From Litoditis marina (lineage: Eukaryota; Nematoda; Chromadorea; Rhabditida; Rhabditidae): a DNA stretch of 64,000 nt. Location: contig OZ038433.1 of assembly GCA_964036275.1 (NCBI GenBank), positions 2,726,013 to 2,790,012 on the forward strand. The letters run 5' to 3'. Positions within the stretch are counted from its first letter, which is position 1. Every line of letters begins with the position of its first letter. This document shows, piece by piece, positions 28,086 through 41,200 of the stretch. The notes under the pieces were generated by a model, which had not been told where the DNA came from, ran no database searches, and was given only the letters and a program-made list of their open reading frames with translations. The translations under genes were made by a program, and so were the position numbers.

Positions 28086-29876
28086 ATGTCGTTGATCATC
28101 CCTGAGAAGTTCCAGCACATTCATCGTGTGATGAACACCAACATCGACGGTAACCGTAAGGTTCCGTTCGCAATGACTGCCATCAAGGTTGGTTCTTACT
28201 TTATTTTTCTTTCGTTTGTTCCCACTTCTTTCTGTTATTTTTGTTTTAAGGGTTTTTGTATTCACTAGTGAGTGGCATTTCAATCGGTTAATTTCAAACC
28301 AGAAGGAAGCTCCCCAAATTTGAAAGTTGAAATTATTCTGTTAGATTACAGTAAATATCAACCTTTGTAGTAATCGATTTTGTGAAAAAAAGCAGGTTCA
28401 GTTCACAATTTAAAGCATTAAACGTGTTTTTCAAACTCCATTAAAGTAGTTTTTTGTTTTGTTTCTAGTGTGCGCATAACTTTTCAGTGAGTTAATTCTT
28501 TTCCTTCGTTCTAGTTTGCGTGATAAAAGTTTGAATATGAAGTCGAACAAAAGCCAGACGGCTTCTTTTTAGAGCTCATTCGTGGAAGTTATTCTGTTTT
28601 CATTATCTAGACTTTATATTTTACCTATATTCAGGGAGTTGGACGGCGTTTCGCCTTCCTGTGCTGCCGCAAGGCAGACGTTGATGTCAACAAGCGCGCT
28701 GGAGAGTTGACCGAAGACGACTTCGAGAAGATCGTCACCATCATGCAGAACCCTTCCCAGTACAAAATCCCTAACTGGTTCCTCAACAGACAGAAGGACT
28801 ACAAGGATGGAAAGTACTCCCAGGTATAATTTTCAAAATTTGTTCCTAATAGGGCTACTGGACTATTTGGTTAGCATAACTTTTGAAGTAGTATGCGAGT
28901 TATACGGAAGCTTTATACCGTATGTAAGCTCTGCACACTACTCAGCAGTCGCTCGTCCCAGGTGCAAAAACGGGACGTCCAATGTCCCGGGACGGTACAG
29001 CGAATCAGGGTAGAAATGGATAAATGATGACACAATAGGAGACTATTATATGCAAATATGCTCCATTTCTACCGTAATTCTTGTTACCGACGTGGGACGT
29101 CTCATTCTTGTACGTGGGACGAGCCATAGTCTAAGTGGCGAAACCCTCTGTTGAGGTCTACTTTTATCAGGACTATTTCGTACTCTTTTGTATCAATTGG
29201 CTATTCAAGTTTTATGTTTCAGTCACCTGTCTAGTTGTTAATGGCTAGCTCTGAGTATCCTACCAGTAAAATGAAATTGTAGGATTACGGCGACTTTATT
29301 GTGACGCCACTCGAAATTATGTATTCTAATTCTTCCACATATCAACAGGTTGCGATGCATATTCGAAATAGCTTTCGTATGCGATCTCTTCGATCGTTTG
29401 TTTTTCCGTTTAAGGGGAAGAACTTTATTCCGTAATCATTCGGTGGTCATTTCAACGATCCTTTTGCTTTCACACTGTTTTCTTCATTGTGGAGTAATCA
29501 ACAAAAGGGGGATGTCTGTATCGTGCAGACAGATTTTACCACTCTGCTCAATTTATCAAAAATACGTTCACATGCCTTCGTTTTATAAACTGGTTATTTG
29601 TGTTTCATATAACGGTACGGCCTTCTACAACCGGGGTTGAAACGCTGCTCTTTTTCCGCAGTGAAGTTAGTTTGTCTAAATTGCTTCATCTGCTAATTCC
29701 AGCTTCTTTCCACCCAAGTGGACAACAAGCTCCGTGAGGATCTTGAGCGTCTGAAGAAGATCCGTCTTCACAGAGGTCTCCGTCACTACTGGGGACTCCG
29801 TGTCCGTGGACAGCACACCAAGACCACTGGTCGCAAGGGACGTACTGTCGGAGTGTCCAAGAAGAAGGGAGGATAA
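28086..29876 (+). CDS. rps-18: 40S ribosomal protein S18 (uS13)
   Basis: Small-subunit ribosomal protein at the 40S head, contacting the large subunit and tRNA (family knowledge). Three exons: 28086-28187, 28635-28823, 29703-29876, all in phase 0, giving 154 residues (family about 152-154). It starts [20 protein letters not shown], continues [17 protein letters not shown] after the first intron and ends [15 protein letters not shown], with the basic uS13-type [20 protein letters not shown]. Codon use is strongly biased toward C-ending and optimal codons, as for a highly expressed gene. Intron 2 holds a MITE-like element. Divergent from sec-61; its 3' end lies 60 bp from the convergent HHAT gene. 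The identity is secure. Confidence 0.98.
28951..29124. mobile_element. MITE-like element in rps-18 intron 2
   Basis: 174 bp bounded by GCTCGTCCCA and TGGGACGAGC. The arms also contain internal GGGACGTCC / GTGGGACGTC repeats, and CATTTCTACC pairs with GGTAGAAATG. No coding capacity. Confidence 0.7.
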
Positions 29877-29935
29877 ATGTTACCATTTTCAAGGTGTTGT
29901 TTCTGTTAATGCCTTGATAAATTGTTACTCCAATT

Positions 29936-29941
29936 TTTATT
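29936..29941 (-). terminator. Poly(A) signal overlapping the HHAT paralog A stop codon
   Basis: TTTATT on the plus strand reads AATAAA on the minus and overlaps the TAA stop (29937-29939). Confidence 0.5.
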
Positions 29942-32900
29942 TTCTGTGTCTATCGTGGTGTAGTTGAATGAAACAGTATGCCATCAGGGTGAAGGCCATC
30001 AAAGATATTCCACTGCAGTTTCTGAAATGAGAGGAATTATACTGATCAAATCTCCATTGTGAGTGAGAAGTGTAGAGACGAACTTTATTAAGAGATGAAA
30101 AGTTAGTTACATTTTTTTGAATGGAGTGAACTATCCGTAGTGAGTAAGCCAACCTGCTCAGGGATATGTCGGAGTTTATTATTCCTGCTGTTCCATCTTG
30201 AACTATTCTTTTCCATATTAAATGTCCAACTCCTTCTCTGCTCAGAAAGTAGAACATTCCGAAAAGTCCTGAAAGTGAGTGATTATCAAAGCAGAAAGAA
30301 GTCTTAAGTGATTTCAATCTGAACTTCAAGTTTGACTGCCTATTTTCTCTCTTTGAGATGAACATACTTCCACACTCTATAATGCATGCTCAACTGCTTG
30401 ACGTTTACTTTGTGTACACTTTTATTCATGTACCTGGAGTGAAGGAAATGATGGTGACCAGAGCAATTGTGCGCCGCAAATTCGCGCGACTAACAATTGT
30501 GATAGATTGCTGGAAAGTTGACGTTGTCCATAGTCCTATTGCGATTCGTTCCGTTATTTGTGAGAAGCCCGAGAGGCAGACCTGTAGAATTATGATTTTT
30601 TCGGTTAAAACTTGTAGAGGCAGATATTCAAGTTTCTATGCAGTTCTTAATTTGTTCAAGACAAAATGTGCAACGGGACAGGTAGAAAAGGGATTTTTCC
30701 AGTCTCCGGATATAATTTACAGCAGGCTATATTGTTGTCACGTGGAACAACTTTGAATGCTTGAGGGTCAAAACGTGTAGATGCAAGAATTTATTCACAC
30801 TTAAAACTTGAAAATTTCAACTCGCTTAACAACCAATTAAGCATTGAGGCGGTGGCGAAGTAGACTGGAGTTTTTTCAGACATTTTTGTTACCTCGTCTT
30901 TCGTTGTGGTCGATCGAATCAGACATCAACTGAATCACGTCTTATGCATAGTAGAAGAATTCAAACCGCTACGTTTATGCGTAATTTTTTAGTGAGTGTT
31001 TCTAAAACTTACCCATCGCAAGTATTTTGGATCTGCCCCATGCCAAGCGAGTACAATTCCGAAAACGGCTGTCATAGCGAGTAGGGATCGTAGAACCGAA
31101 AGAACAAGCGGAAGAGCGGGTTTCATAAGCGGCACATATACCTAATAATCGACATTTCAATAACAATGTACCAATAAGTTTGATTTTAGTTCGCAGTACT
31201 CCGAGCACAGAAACTAGAATTGTGTTTAAGATACTATAAGAAACTGTACATATTATGAATTTCGAAACTAGAAACATTATGTTACTCTACTCAACCTAGG
31301 CGGAGACGTAGCGTATGTCCGGATATTCTCTTGACGACTGTCAGTATACCTGTCGCTTAAGAAATGTGTACAATCCTCGATCAAAATCTTTCCATATTCG
31401 CGGATATCGAGTGATGCACGATGGACAAACCGGAGAAGCTGCTGGGCTCATTCCTGACAATTTATTCAGTTTCAAATTTGTTTCCAAAAACTGGTGATAG
31501 TAGCTGACTCCATTCAAAGTCTGGTACCTTGTAGTTCAGAAGTCACATATGCAAAGATAGAGCTATTTTTACACAGCCAAAAAAACAGTGGAAGAATATA
31601 GGTCAAATCTACAATAGACACTCTGGGTTGTATTGTTCATGTAAACATCATTTACAGCTCTCACATGTATCTAGCCAAGGCCAGAAACTGATTGAGAATT
31701 CTGCAAACGTTGACATTATTCCTATGCCTCACTTGTGAGACGACTCAAAAACTGTATGTAAAAACCACTACTCCAAGTTCTCACCATCTATTTGAGCGAA
31801 AACTGAGGGAAGTCCAAATATTATCACGTATTTTAAGTGGAAGAACTGTCCGGCCCAATACGAAATGGCGCCCACTGGAAGGCTAGAAAGATTAGGTGGC
31901 AAGCATATATTTGATCTCCAATTGGTGAGTTACACTCAAAGGACCCCAGGCAAGTACGTAACTACTACGTGAAGAAACCGAGCCCTGGTGCATCATTATT
32001 TTCGTGGTTTGAACATTCAGGGAAAAGTATAACAAGAAGTAGAAATATAATGAATCAACCCACACTGATATGGGTTCAAGTGCTCCAGTCTTTCCGCTTG
32101 TGAGTTGAAAATAGCATTGGCATGAATGAAGTGGAGAAGAAACTCGAATGAGAAGAACCAGAAGAGCAGTCGTGCAATTGAATGCAACACCGAACTGTAA
32201 TCGCGGAGCGTTTTCAATGAAAGTCCAATGTTTGAACAGTTTATTCATTCGAACAATGAAATTAAAGAACTAGCTTCTGGTTTAGTTGATCTGTTCATGA
32301 AAAAGTGTTATATTTGTTGTTTAGATTCAGATGTCCAATGAGATGTTGCAATTTTTCGCAAAAAACGCTCAAATCCAAATCCCTTTTTTCGTCCAAACAT
32401 GGTCCTGTGCTGAAGTCCTTCTCAAATTCAATGTGAGCAATTGAAAAAACTAAGAGCAAGTTGACATCGAACCTCCGAACTATTTTCTAACCTTAGTTGA
32501 ATGTATTTTCTTCTCTCCATGCTCTTCTCGAACTGATTGCAAAAGTCATCATATAGCACGATGAGGAGAGTGGAGTACGGTAGATAAGCCAGATACTGTA
32601 GATGATCTTTCCAGAGATTACTGTATTCCTTTTCGGGATGGTCACAGAGAAACAGACAGAAGTTGAGCACATGAAAAGAAAGATTTTGACTGTTCACAAG
32701 TTTCAACTACGTGCGAATGAAAAATATTCCTGAGGGTGGTATCAACCTTCTTCCGCAACGTGTAAATAGCAAGAAACTATGCTTCTACCACCTATGATTC
32801 CGGCTTTTCATTCCTATTGTGTTATAAGATTTGTCGTTACCTTGACAGCTGAATACATGTACATGGCACATTCCAGTGCCTGTTGCGGGTAGGGAGAATC

Positions 32901-34258
32901 CTCGTCAATGAACGTCTCTGATCTAAGTATGAAACAAATGGTGAATATCCAGGGAATAGCTCGAAATTTCGTCTGGTACGCCAGTCCAGTTGTCACGAAA
33001 CAAAATAGGGCACACAGAGAAAGAGTGTGGAGACTGAAATAAGAGATGAATCTGAACAAGTGATCAGTATTGTCTGAAACAACAACCATATGTTTCGTTC
33101 TCTCCAAAGCAAGTCCATTATAGGATGTAGGTTGTCACGGTCTTTGTGATTTGATCCCGTTGCATTTCTATATTCTCATATTATGACGTGTATTGCGTTC
33201 AAACTACAACTTAGCCCTAGTCATCCCCAATATACGAGTAGAGAGGTGTATACCTATAATAAATGAGAAAATAAAACCATGAGGTGTCCCGAGCCTTGTA
33301 TAGCTCACCTTGAGAGAGCGATCATGGTAAGGAACCCAGTTGCAATTGTAGTGAGTCGTGCAGCTTCCAGACTGAGGAACTTGAACGCACAATGAAAGCT
33401 GAAATATTCAATAACCACATATAAAAATATGAAATACTGTACTCAATATAACTTGTTTGAATATTTCGTGAAGAATTAGATCGTATATATCGCACAATTC
33501 TAATACTGTCGCGTTACCGAGGATTAGTGAATGTGTGAATTGAATTGTCGGTTTTTTGCCCCAGAGCTATAGTCTGTATTGGGTTTTGGGCCAACCTCTG
33601 AGATCAGAACTTCGCCAGGTTTATATTGAAAATCACAACAAAACAACCATCCACCGAAAAAGGACTTGAATTGAAACGTTGTTCACCTGAGACTATGAAC
33701 AGAATAGCATAGAATCATGCGAAAAATCCCCTGCTTGAATAGTTCCCACTCGAAATCCGCGTTGTCCATTTGGAGTCCAGAGATTCCAGAGAAGTAACTG
33801 AAAAAGGAACTGAAAAAAGGAGCCGCAAGTAGGATTGTCTAAACAAATAATAGAGCAAGAACCCAAAATATTCTACCATGATTCCCAGTTTTACTTTCTA
33901 CCATGGTCGTAACAGGTATGACCAACGTAGTTTGATCTGACAACACATCACAGTTCTTCCATGATGCCAAAGCAACAGGATCAAGCTACAAATACAGAAA
34001 AGCAAAGCAGAATGTCTCTGATTTCTTTGACGGAGCGACTCTGAATAATTTTGTGCTTGGTCTGTCGACATATACCGCTACCATTTTGGAACTACCTCAC
34101 CTGCTTGTTTTAAAATGTTCCGGGTTGTTTGTCTTGAACTTATCACTGACATCCAGAGCCAAATAAAGACCACCCAGAAAGAAGAGAGCGAACACAATTC
34201 GGTGGAAGTTCGTCTCCCACGAGCCCAATTTCACGGGGACGTAGTAGTTGGACTTCAT
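29937..34258 (-). CDS. Hedgehog acyltransferase (HHAT, MBOAT family), paralog A
   Basis: Predicted multi-pass ER membrane O-acyltransferase-family enzyme. HHAT transfers palmitoyl-CoA to the N-terminal cysteine of Hedgehog proteins; nematodes lack a true Hedgehog, so the substrate here is unknown. Exons: 34101-34258, 33687-33797, 33309-33398, 32841-33033, 32492-32706, 32064-32194, 31785-31874, 31350-31453, 31013-31141, 30434-30581, 30154-30268, 29937-30021; 522 residues in continuous phase. HHAT signatures in order: DFEW near residue 67, LLHFIHANAIFNS, FFHLKYVIIFG, WKDFDRGLY with D354 and LAWHGA with H398 (the Asp/His pair matching the human HHAT active site), then GMFYFLSREGVG. The start follows GTTGTAG, a likely trans-splice acceptor. 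Exon 5 uses an unusual acceptor that adds 12 residues relative to paralog B. The C. elegans gene hhat-1 lies in the syntenic block (from memory); which paralog is its ortholog cannot be decided here. Confidence 0.9.
33143..33210. repeat. MITE family B copy in HHAT-A intron
   Basis: Left end TTTGTGATTTGATCCCGTTGC, right end TGCGTTCAAACTACAAC, between coding exons 3 and 4. Confidence 0.65.
33927..33991. repeat. MITE family B copy in HHAT-A intron 1
   Basis: Left end CGTAGTTTGATCTGACAAC, right end GCAACAGGATCAAGCTACAA. Confidence 0.65.
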
Positions 34259-35218
34259 ACTACAACTCAAAAATAAAATGCTCTATTAAAAATAGTATCA
34301 TTCACTACAACACATGAGTTAAATATCGGTACATTAACTTCTGAGTCAGTTTTATAGTATTCCTAGATTATTATAAAATGATTTGGAAGTTCGAATTGCA
34401 AGACCTGTTTACGGAACGCAGTCAAATTTTTCCAGCTTTATGTGCGGTTTTCAAACGTGGTGTTTTATGAGAAGCGAGCAAACTACGTCGTTAATGGTTT
34501 TTATAACAACCTACATCATTCATCTCTTACAACAACAAACACCAAAAGCAATTTAAAAAAAAAAAAAAAAAACTTAGAATTACTGCTCTATTGGTTATTC
34601 AAAAAACATTCTAGGCTTATCAAAATATGGGAACTTGTGAACGAAATTGCTATGGAAAATTGTGATGCAAACTACACCGGCCTCCTGCCAAACTGCTAGC
34701 CGGCTCCTAGTTACGTATGTTAGTACATCCCGACATTATTTCAGCCTGCGTCTCTCGATTTGCGCTGAAGCTCCGTGGAGGCAAGACGTTACCACCAGAC
34801 ACTGGTGCTGCTGCTTTTATTTCAAATACAGTCATGTTGGACGTTACCAGCTCCGCTGCTGGTAGTATCAGACATGTATCCACTTTTGCTACCATCACCT
34901 TGTATGAAGTTCGACTTGTCTCCCTGTTAGAGACAAATGTGGTGCGACTGGCAATTTTTGGTAAGAGATACACAAGTAACACGGAATTGAGCTCGGGACG
35001 CGCAAGCAGCACGAGAACCACGAAATCAGGTACACTCCTCGGCGTACATTAGTTGCTAATAGGCTAGGAAAAGTGCCGCGACTCATACGCAATAAGTATA
35101 TGGTTGCTGCAACTAACATGGGACAGGGGCCGCCACACTAGCGGTGTAACCGTATTACGGCCAAGACTACAACGAAGAACAAGTTCAAGAAAACATTTAT
35201 TAATGGATTCGGAACTTT
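34259..35218. other. Spacer between the two HHAT genes
   Basis: 960 bp. The first part is AT-rich with a poly-A run at about 34554-34571. From about 34640 to 35150 composition shifts to GC-richer DNA that stays open for over 300 bases in both directions (plus 34717-35052, minus 34707-35021). Neither translation shows a known domain. It may hold the paralog A promoter or a captured or decayed sequence. The HHAT-B poly(A) signal (TTTATT at 35196-35201 on plus) is at its right end. Confidence 0.5.
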
Positions 35219-38200
35219 TCACAATGTTTTCTTTTTCGGATCTCTGTCCAATTCGAGACAAACATTATTGAAGTAGTAGCCGAGGACCAGTAGTTGAATT
35301 AGAACGAAACCCGAGTTGAACCTGTAATATATTAGTTTCAGAAATGATATCCGCGTTTCACTCATTTTCAGGATGAAGATATATCCATTACTTTATAAAA
35401 AGCTGTAGGTTTAACCCAATTTATATTTGGTGAACTTTTCACAGATCCCGCTAATCAGACTCCGAGATACACGAAGTGTTAACTTTTTTTTTTGGTTGAT
35501 CACACTCAGGAGAATACGGAAATGTTTCGGTTTCACGTGAACTCCACGTAAGACGGAAGACAAGTGTATTTCAGAGACCGACTCACCTGTCAACAACAAC
35601 ATTCAACGTAAATAGGTCTTTGAATCCGTCATAGAGAAGTCGGTTGAAGATGGTTTCTCCAATTCCCTCTTGGCCCAAGAAGAAGAACACACCAAAGATT
35701 CCTGGATGAGAGCAGGCTTTAATTTTATTGGGGTGAGGTTGTGATAAGTTTTGGATCAAAAACTACGTTCACGTAAAAATTACCTAAATTAGATGGCTCA
35801 TAACAAAATTAAACTAGAGGGTTCGCACATTTGATAGAATGCCTATACAATGTATTTTGCCCTATATCGCTGTGTTTGTTGTTGGATCCCGTTCATTTGC
35901 AGCTGAACTTCGTGAGCTACTAAATATATCAAAATCAAACTACAAGGAAGATTTCGTCCGTTCCTATACGTAGCCACAAGGGCCTGGATCTCTAATTGTC
36001 CAATTGTCCAATGGTCCAACTTCAATTGTCCAATTGTCCATCTCAAATGTCCGTTTGTCCAATTCTCTATTTTCAATTGTCCAATTGTCTAATTGTCTGT
36101 TTTTTTGTCCAATTTTAAATTTTTTTAAATTTTTCTTTTTTTTTTCAATAAATTTCTCAATTTTTCTTTCTCCTCACACCCGGGGGTCATTTTACGCGTT
36201 AGAATGTAAAATTTGACGGATTAGGATGAAACTTGCACAACTGGGGTAATCGACCACGAAGATCACGAATACGCGAATTAACATTTGTTCAACGCGCGCA
36301 AAACGTGCAAGCGACGCGACAAAAATGTCAACATTAGAGTTTGGGAATGAAACTTTGGGAGCAGGGGTAATTGATGACGCTGATTTCGAATATTGACATT
36401 ATGTTAAAGGTAAAAGGTGGTGGGAGGCAAGAGTTTCATGGTGAGCAAAACGAGAATTTTCGAACCAAACTTGCAGGGCTAGGGTAGTCGATCATGGACA
36501 TAACGAATATCGATACGGGGTTCAAGGTGGTGGGGGGGGGGCTAAAGTGTAAATGCTCCAAAGTCATTCGTATTGGGTCAAACTTTCAGAGAAGGCTTAG
36601 TAGACTATAGGGATTCTGAATATCGACATAACATTGAAGTCCAATACAATACAAATATTTTTTTTTCATAATTTCAAGTTATTACTGCTGTAGATGCCAC
36701 CGTTTCCACCCGTCAACCTTAACGTTATGTCGATATATAGAATCCCTATCGTCTACTACGCCTTCTCTGTAAGTTTGACCCAATACAAATAGGTTTGGAA
36801 CATTTATACTTTAACCCCCACCACCTTGAACCCCGTATCGATATTCGTTATGTCCATGATCGACTACCCTAGCCCTGCAAGTTTGGTTCGAAAATTCTCG
36901 TTTTGCTCACCATGAAACTCTTGCCTCCCACCACCTTTTACCTTTAACATAATGTCAATATTCGAAATCAGCGTCATCAATTACCCCTGCTCCCAAAGTT
37001 TCATTCCCAAACTCTAATGTTGACATTTTTGTCGCGTCGCTTGCACGTTTTGCGCGCGTTGAACAAATGTTAATTCGCGTATTCGTGATCTTCGTGGTCG
37101 ATTACCCCAGTTGTGCAAGTTTCATCCTAATCCGTCAAATTTTACATTCTAACGCGTAAAATGACCCGCGGGTGTGAGGAGAAAGAAAAATTGAGAAATT
37201 TATTGAAAAAAAAAGAAAAATTTAAAAAAATTTCAAAATTGGACAAATGGACATTTGAAAACAGACAATTAGACAATTGGACAATTAGAGATCCAGGCCC
37301 ATAACCATACTTTCTTTATCACCCACCGGGTATTACGGTTGCCAACATGCCCAGTGCCACCAGTCGTCGTGTGTTCACCTCGCCAATTCTTCCTCGGAAT
37401 GTTTGGAATCCTTCCGTCGCCCAGATATGTTGACCAACTTTCTCAATCACCAACTCGAGGGCAGAAAGTGACACCTGGAACGGCAGCTAAGACAATAATC
37501 TCATATATTTTATATTTCTCGGAATGGCTCAACTAGGTGTCTCACAAAGACCACTTCTGTTCAACCAGGAACAATTACTTTGATGATAGTTCTACGATGT
37601 CGGTGAGCTGCCCTGTATTATTAGCTATGGGCATTATTGTTTTTCTAATAATCCCATTGCCCTCATTTTCATTCCTGTGTCTCATTATCTCAATGTCCCA
37701 TTCCCAATGTCCCAATGTCTGATTTTATGTTGTTCTCTACTTTTTTCCCATTCAACCTACCCAGCAAAGGTAATGGAATCTGGCCCCGTGCCAGGCGATG
37801 ACCACCCCGAACACGGCGACTAGAGTGGCCAAGGCGCGGAGGGCAGAGAGAAAAGGAGGGAGACGAGGGCGCATCAGGGGCAGGTACACCTGCAGGAATA
37901 GAGACTGTTGTAAAATTACACTTTATAAGGTACACTTGGGAGAAAATAGCCTCTAGAGAAAGGTATACATAGAATGCTAGTGTATATGTTTGCCGTAACA
38001 CAGAGTAGTAACCTCGCTATTTGCTTAAGTGTATACTGCAATGAAACATCTTCGAGAGATCTGCAGTTTTTTCATGGAACGTTGAAGTAATGAGGTAATT
38101 TTGCTAGATATCATTTAAATAACCATCTTAGATTACGAGCAAAAACGAGTTTCCGTCTTGAAAATGAAGTGTTTTAATAGTTATTTGAACACACACCTCT

Positions 38201-41200
38201 GCATCGGAATCTACTAATCGAAGCAAAAACATCCGCAGCTAGTTTTCCTTCAAGGTTTCGTTCAAACAGACAGTTTTGTAATGAAACTAACATGATGTTT
38301 GAGGAACTGGTGTAGTCCGCGATCGAAATGTCTCCACATTCTCGAGTAGCGAGAGACGCGGGAAATACAGATGGGAGGAGGGGGTGGCACCATTCCTGGA
38401 CGGAGATTGAGCTATATTCTGTGAGGAAATCTTAGTTTCATGGAACTATCAATCCTTCCATCCGAAGTTGAAGTTTTCCGTTGAAGTGATTATCCACATG
38501 TTAGACACTTGGACATTAGTAGATGTTAGACAGGGGAACAGACAAATTGTGTTGTCAATTAGTTGTGGTCACATCAAAAGAGAAAAAAAAACATCAGAGA
38601 AATATGACATACTATAAATAATTACCAACCTGACCGAAATTGTCCAGGGTTTGAGTGAGTAAATGAAACTAACCATCGATGTAGGAGAAAAGTGAAGGAA
38701 TTCCAAAGATGATCACATATTTCACATGGAACAGTTGACCAGTAACATAGGCAATTGATGCTACTGAAAAGTTAACCAATAGAGTTCATATTGGGAATGC
38801 ACATCAGTCATTGCTTGCTCTGTGTTGAACCGAACACGAGGTAGTGTTGAAGTTCAAACTCCAATGTTGTTTCATTGAGTAGTCAGAAGTTTGTTTATGC
38901 TGTAATTTACGATCGTCGACCGAAGCAAGGGGATCAAACTACACAGACAGTGAGAAGAGGGCAACATACATCGCACCAGCTTCTTTAAATTAACAAGAGC
39001 ACACCTTATTGTAAATGAGAGTTAGTTTAGTTTCACGTCAACCCACACTGATAGTTGTCCATCCCGTTTATAACGGTGAAGGGTGAGTTGAACAGAGAGT
39101 TGACATGGATAAAGTGGAGCACCATCTCGAAGAAAAAGAACCAGAAAACCAGTCTGAGCCCGAAGAACAGGGTAGATCTGGAAAGAGAAGGATTTTTATA
39201 GATAAATATGATTGTTAACTAACAGGAGTTGCCTGAGCTCTTGATGCTCACCTTTTGTATCTACTAATTTTTGCTCAGGTGTTTCAGTGTGCCACAGCCT
39301 ACTTCAATCAAGCCCTCGTGTAATTTAGGGCTAACGAGCATATACTTCTCTTGAGATCTCTTGAGATCGACCTCAAACTTTTTCTTTGCTGGAGAATGTG
39401 ATATTTTGCTGATGTTGTACGAAAAGATTGAGAAATTCTCGTTTCCTTTCACTTTTACTGTAATGTCATCTCTCATTCCATGGTAGGAAGTGTTCTCACT
39501 TGACTGACCTATTGGGCAGTTGCGTATCGGTAGAAAGTCTTCTATCCATCTGACTTTTGAAGTCATCGAAGAGAACAATTAGAGACATCGAATACGGTAA
39601 GTACGCCATATACAATAAATGATCGATGCATAGACTTTTGTAAGAAATATTCTCGTTTTCACAAAGGAATAGAACGAAGTTGAGTATCTGAAATCGAAAT
39701 ATATTGAAAGACTGACATTCATAATGTATCATAACTCTTGGTAGCTTAGAATAACATTTTTTTTGATAGAGTGGAATAACTAGTATTGTTAAAACGAGAT
39801 AGAACTTAAAAAAGAGCTCTTCAACGTCATATTATTCTTTTAACAACTCAAATATCAAAATATCAATTCAGTTAAACAGTAAATCGGATCAAAAGTCAGA
39901 GTAAGCAAGAAAACTCACCCTGATGGCGCCGTATAAGTAGACATTGAATTCCCTATAGAACACGTGTTCTCCATACGTGAAAGGCACGAAGTCTGCTGCT
40001 TTGATTACAAATGAAATACAGAGAATCCATGCGAGAGTCCGACTTCTAGTCAGGGAGATTACGGTAGTCACCAGAACACCGAACACACTCAGCACCACTA
40101 TACACTGCAGACTGGAAATCTCAGTTCTCGTTAATTAATTGTCCGTCTAGAAATATCTAGCAACACTTTCTCTGAACATATATAGAGAGGCAAGGTTACA
40201 ACCATCATGTATAGTTCTAACATCTACGAACTCGTTTATAATCATAAATTACAAGTGGGTTAATTCTCCGTCTCGAAATATCTAGCAATACGTTTTCTGA
40301 ACTATAAAACAGTTTCACTAGCTAGTTCATGATTGAAGTCTCAGAAAAAATCTCAACAAATAAGGAACACATTTAGATCGCTCATTCAAAGAGGTACGGA
40401 TGCACAGTTCGATACTAAAACATTTATGAAATTATTCTTTAGAGGCTGAGATCGTTGGAAACAAAGAATAAGTTCTCACGAATGCTTTCCGTACTAAGGA
40501 TAAAAACAGAGGAAAACTTGAACAGATATCGAATACAGGATAGAAATCCATCCAGAAAAATCGAAGAAAACTAACCTGGTCATGTGTAAATGAAGAGCCA
40601 GTCCCAATAATATAATTGACACTCTCAGAATATTACCAGATAAAAACTTCGTTAGAAGGAAAACTCTGAAATTCAAACAACAAAAATATCAACTGAGCAA
40701 TGTGGATCAGTTGATCTTAAAAATAGGTCGGGAAAAACAATAGTCTATTTTCAAAACAAAACACGAAAAGCCCAAATGGTAGTTAAAACAGAAGCAAACC
40801 TCACCCAACACTATGTATGGCATGATCGAGTAACAGATGGAATATTCCTTTTCTATAGACGTTCCATTCCGCATCCGAAAGATCCATACGGTACCCGGGA
40901 AAGTAACTGAAAACACAGGAAAATGTCCATGAAAAACGGAAAGCAAATAAGCTCTCGCTAGTTGAATTCGTCTTCAGCTCTGCCCACATGTAAATCAAGA
41001 CAGAAAGTATACGGATAAATGTCTTATTGTTACTCTCCCATTACAACTAGACATTTTACGTTTGTATTATACGTTTTCGCATGTCCAACAAGCGATTAAC
41101 TAATAGGATGGTTTTCAGTTGGTCTTCGAAAAAAATCAATGGTCTACTAAACGACCGAACCACAGTGATTAGAGTTCATACAACCAAGAGTACATTCAGT

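Noticed and set aside
30358..30756. 132-codon plus-strand open frame
   Set aside because: It overlaps HHAT-A exon 10 on the opposite strand; a shadow of that exon.
34258..35219. HHAT-B and HHAT-A as an operon
   Set aside because: Same orientation, but the 960-bp spacer is far longer than typical nematode operon gaps, and both starts have their own plausible trans-splice acceptor.
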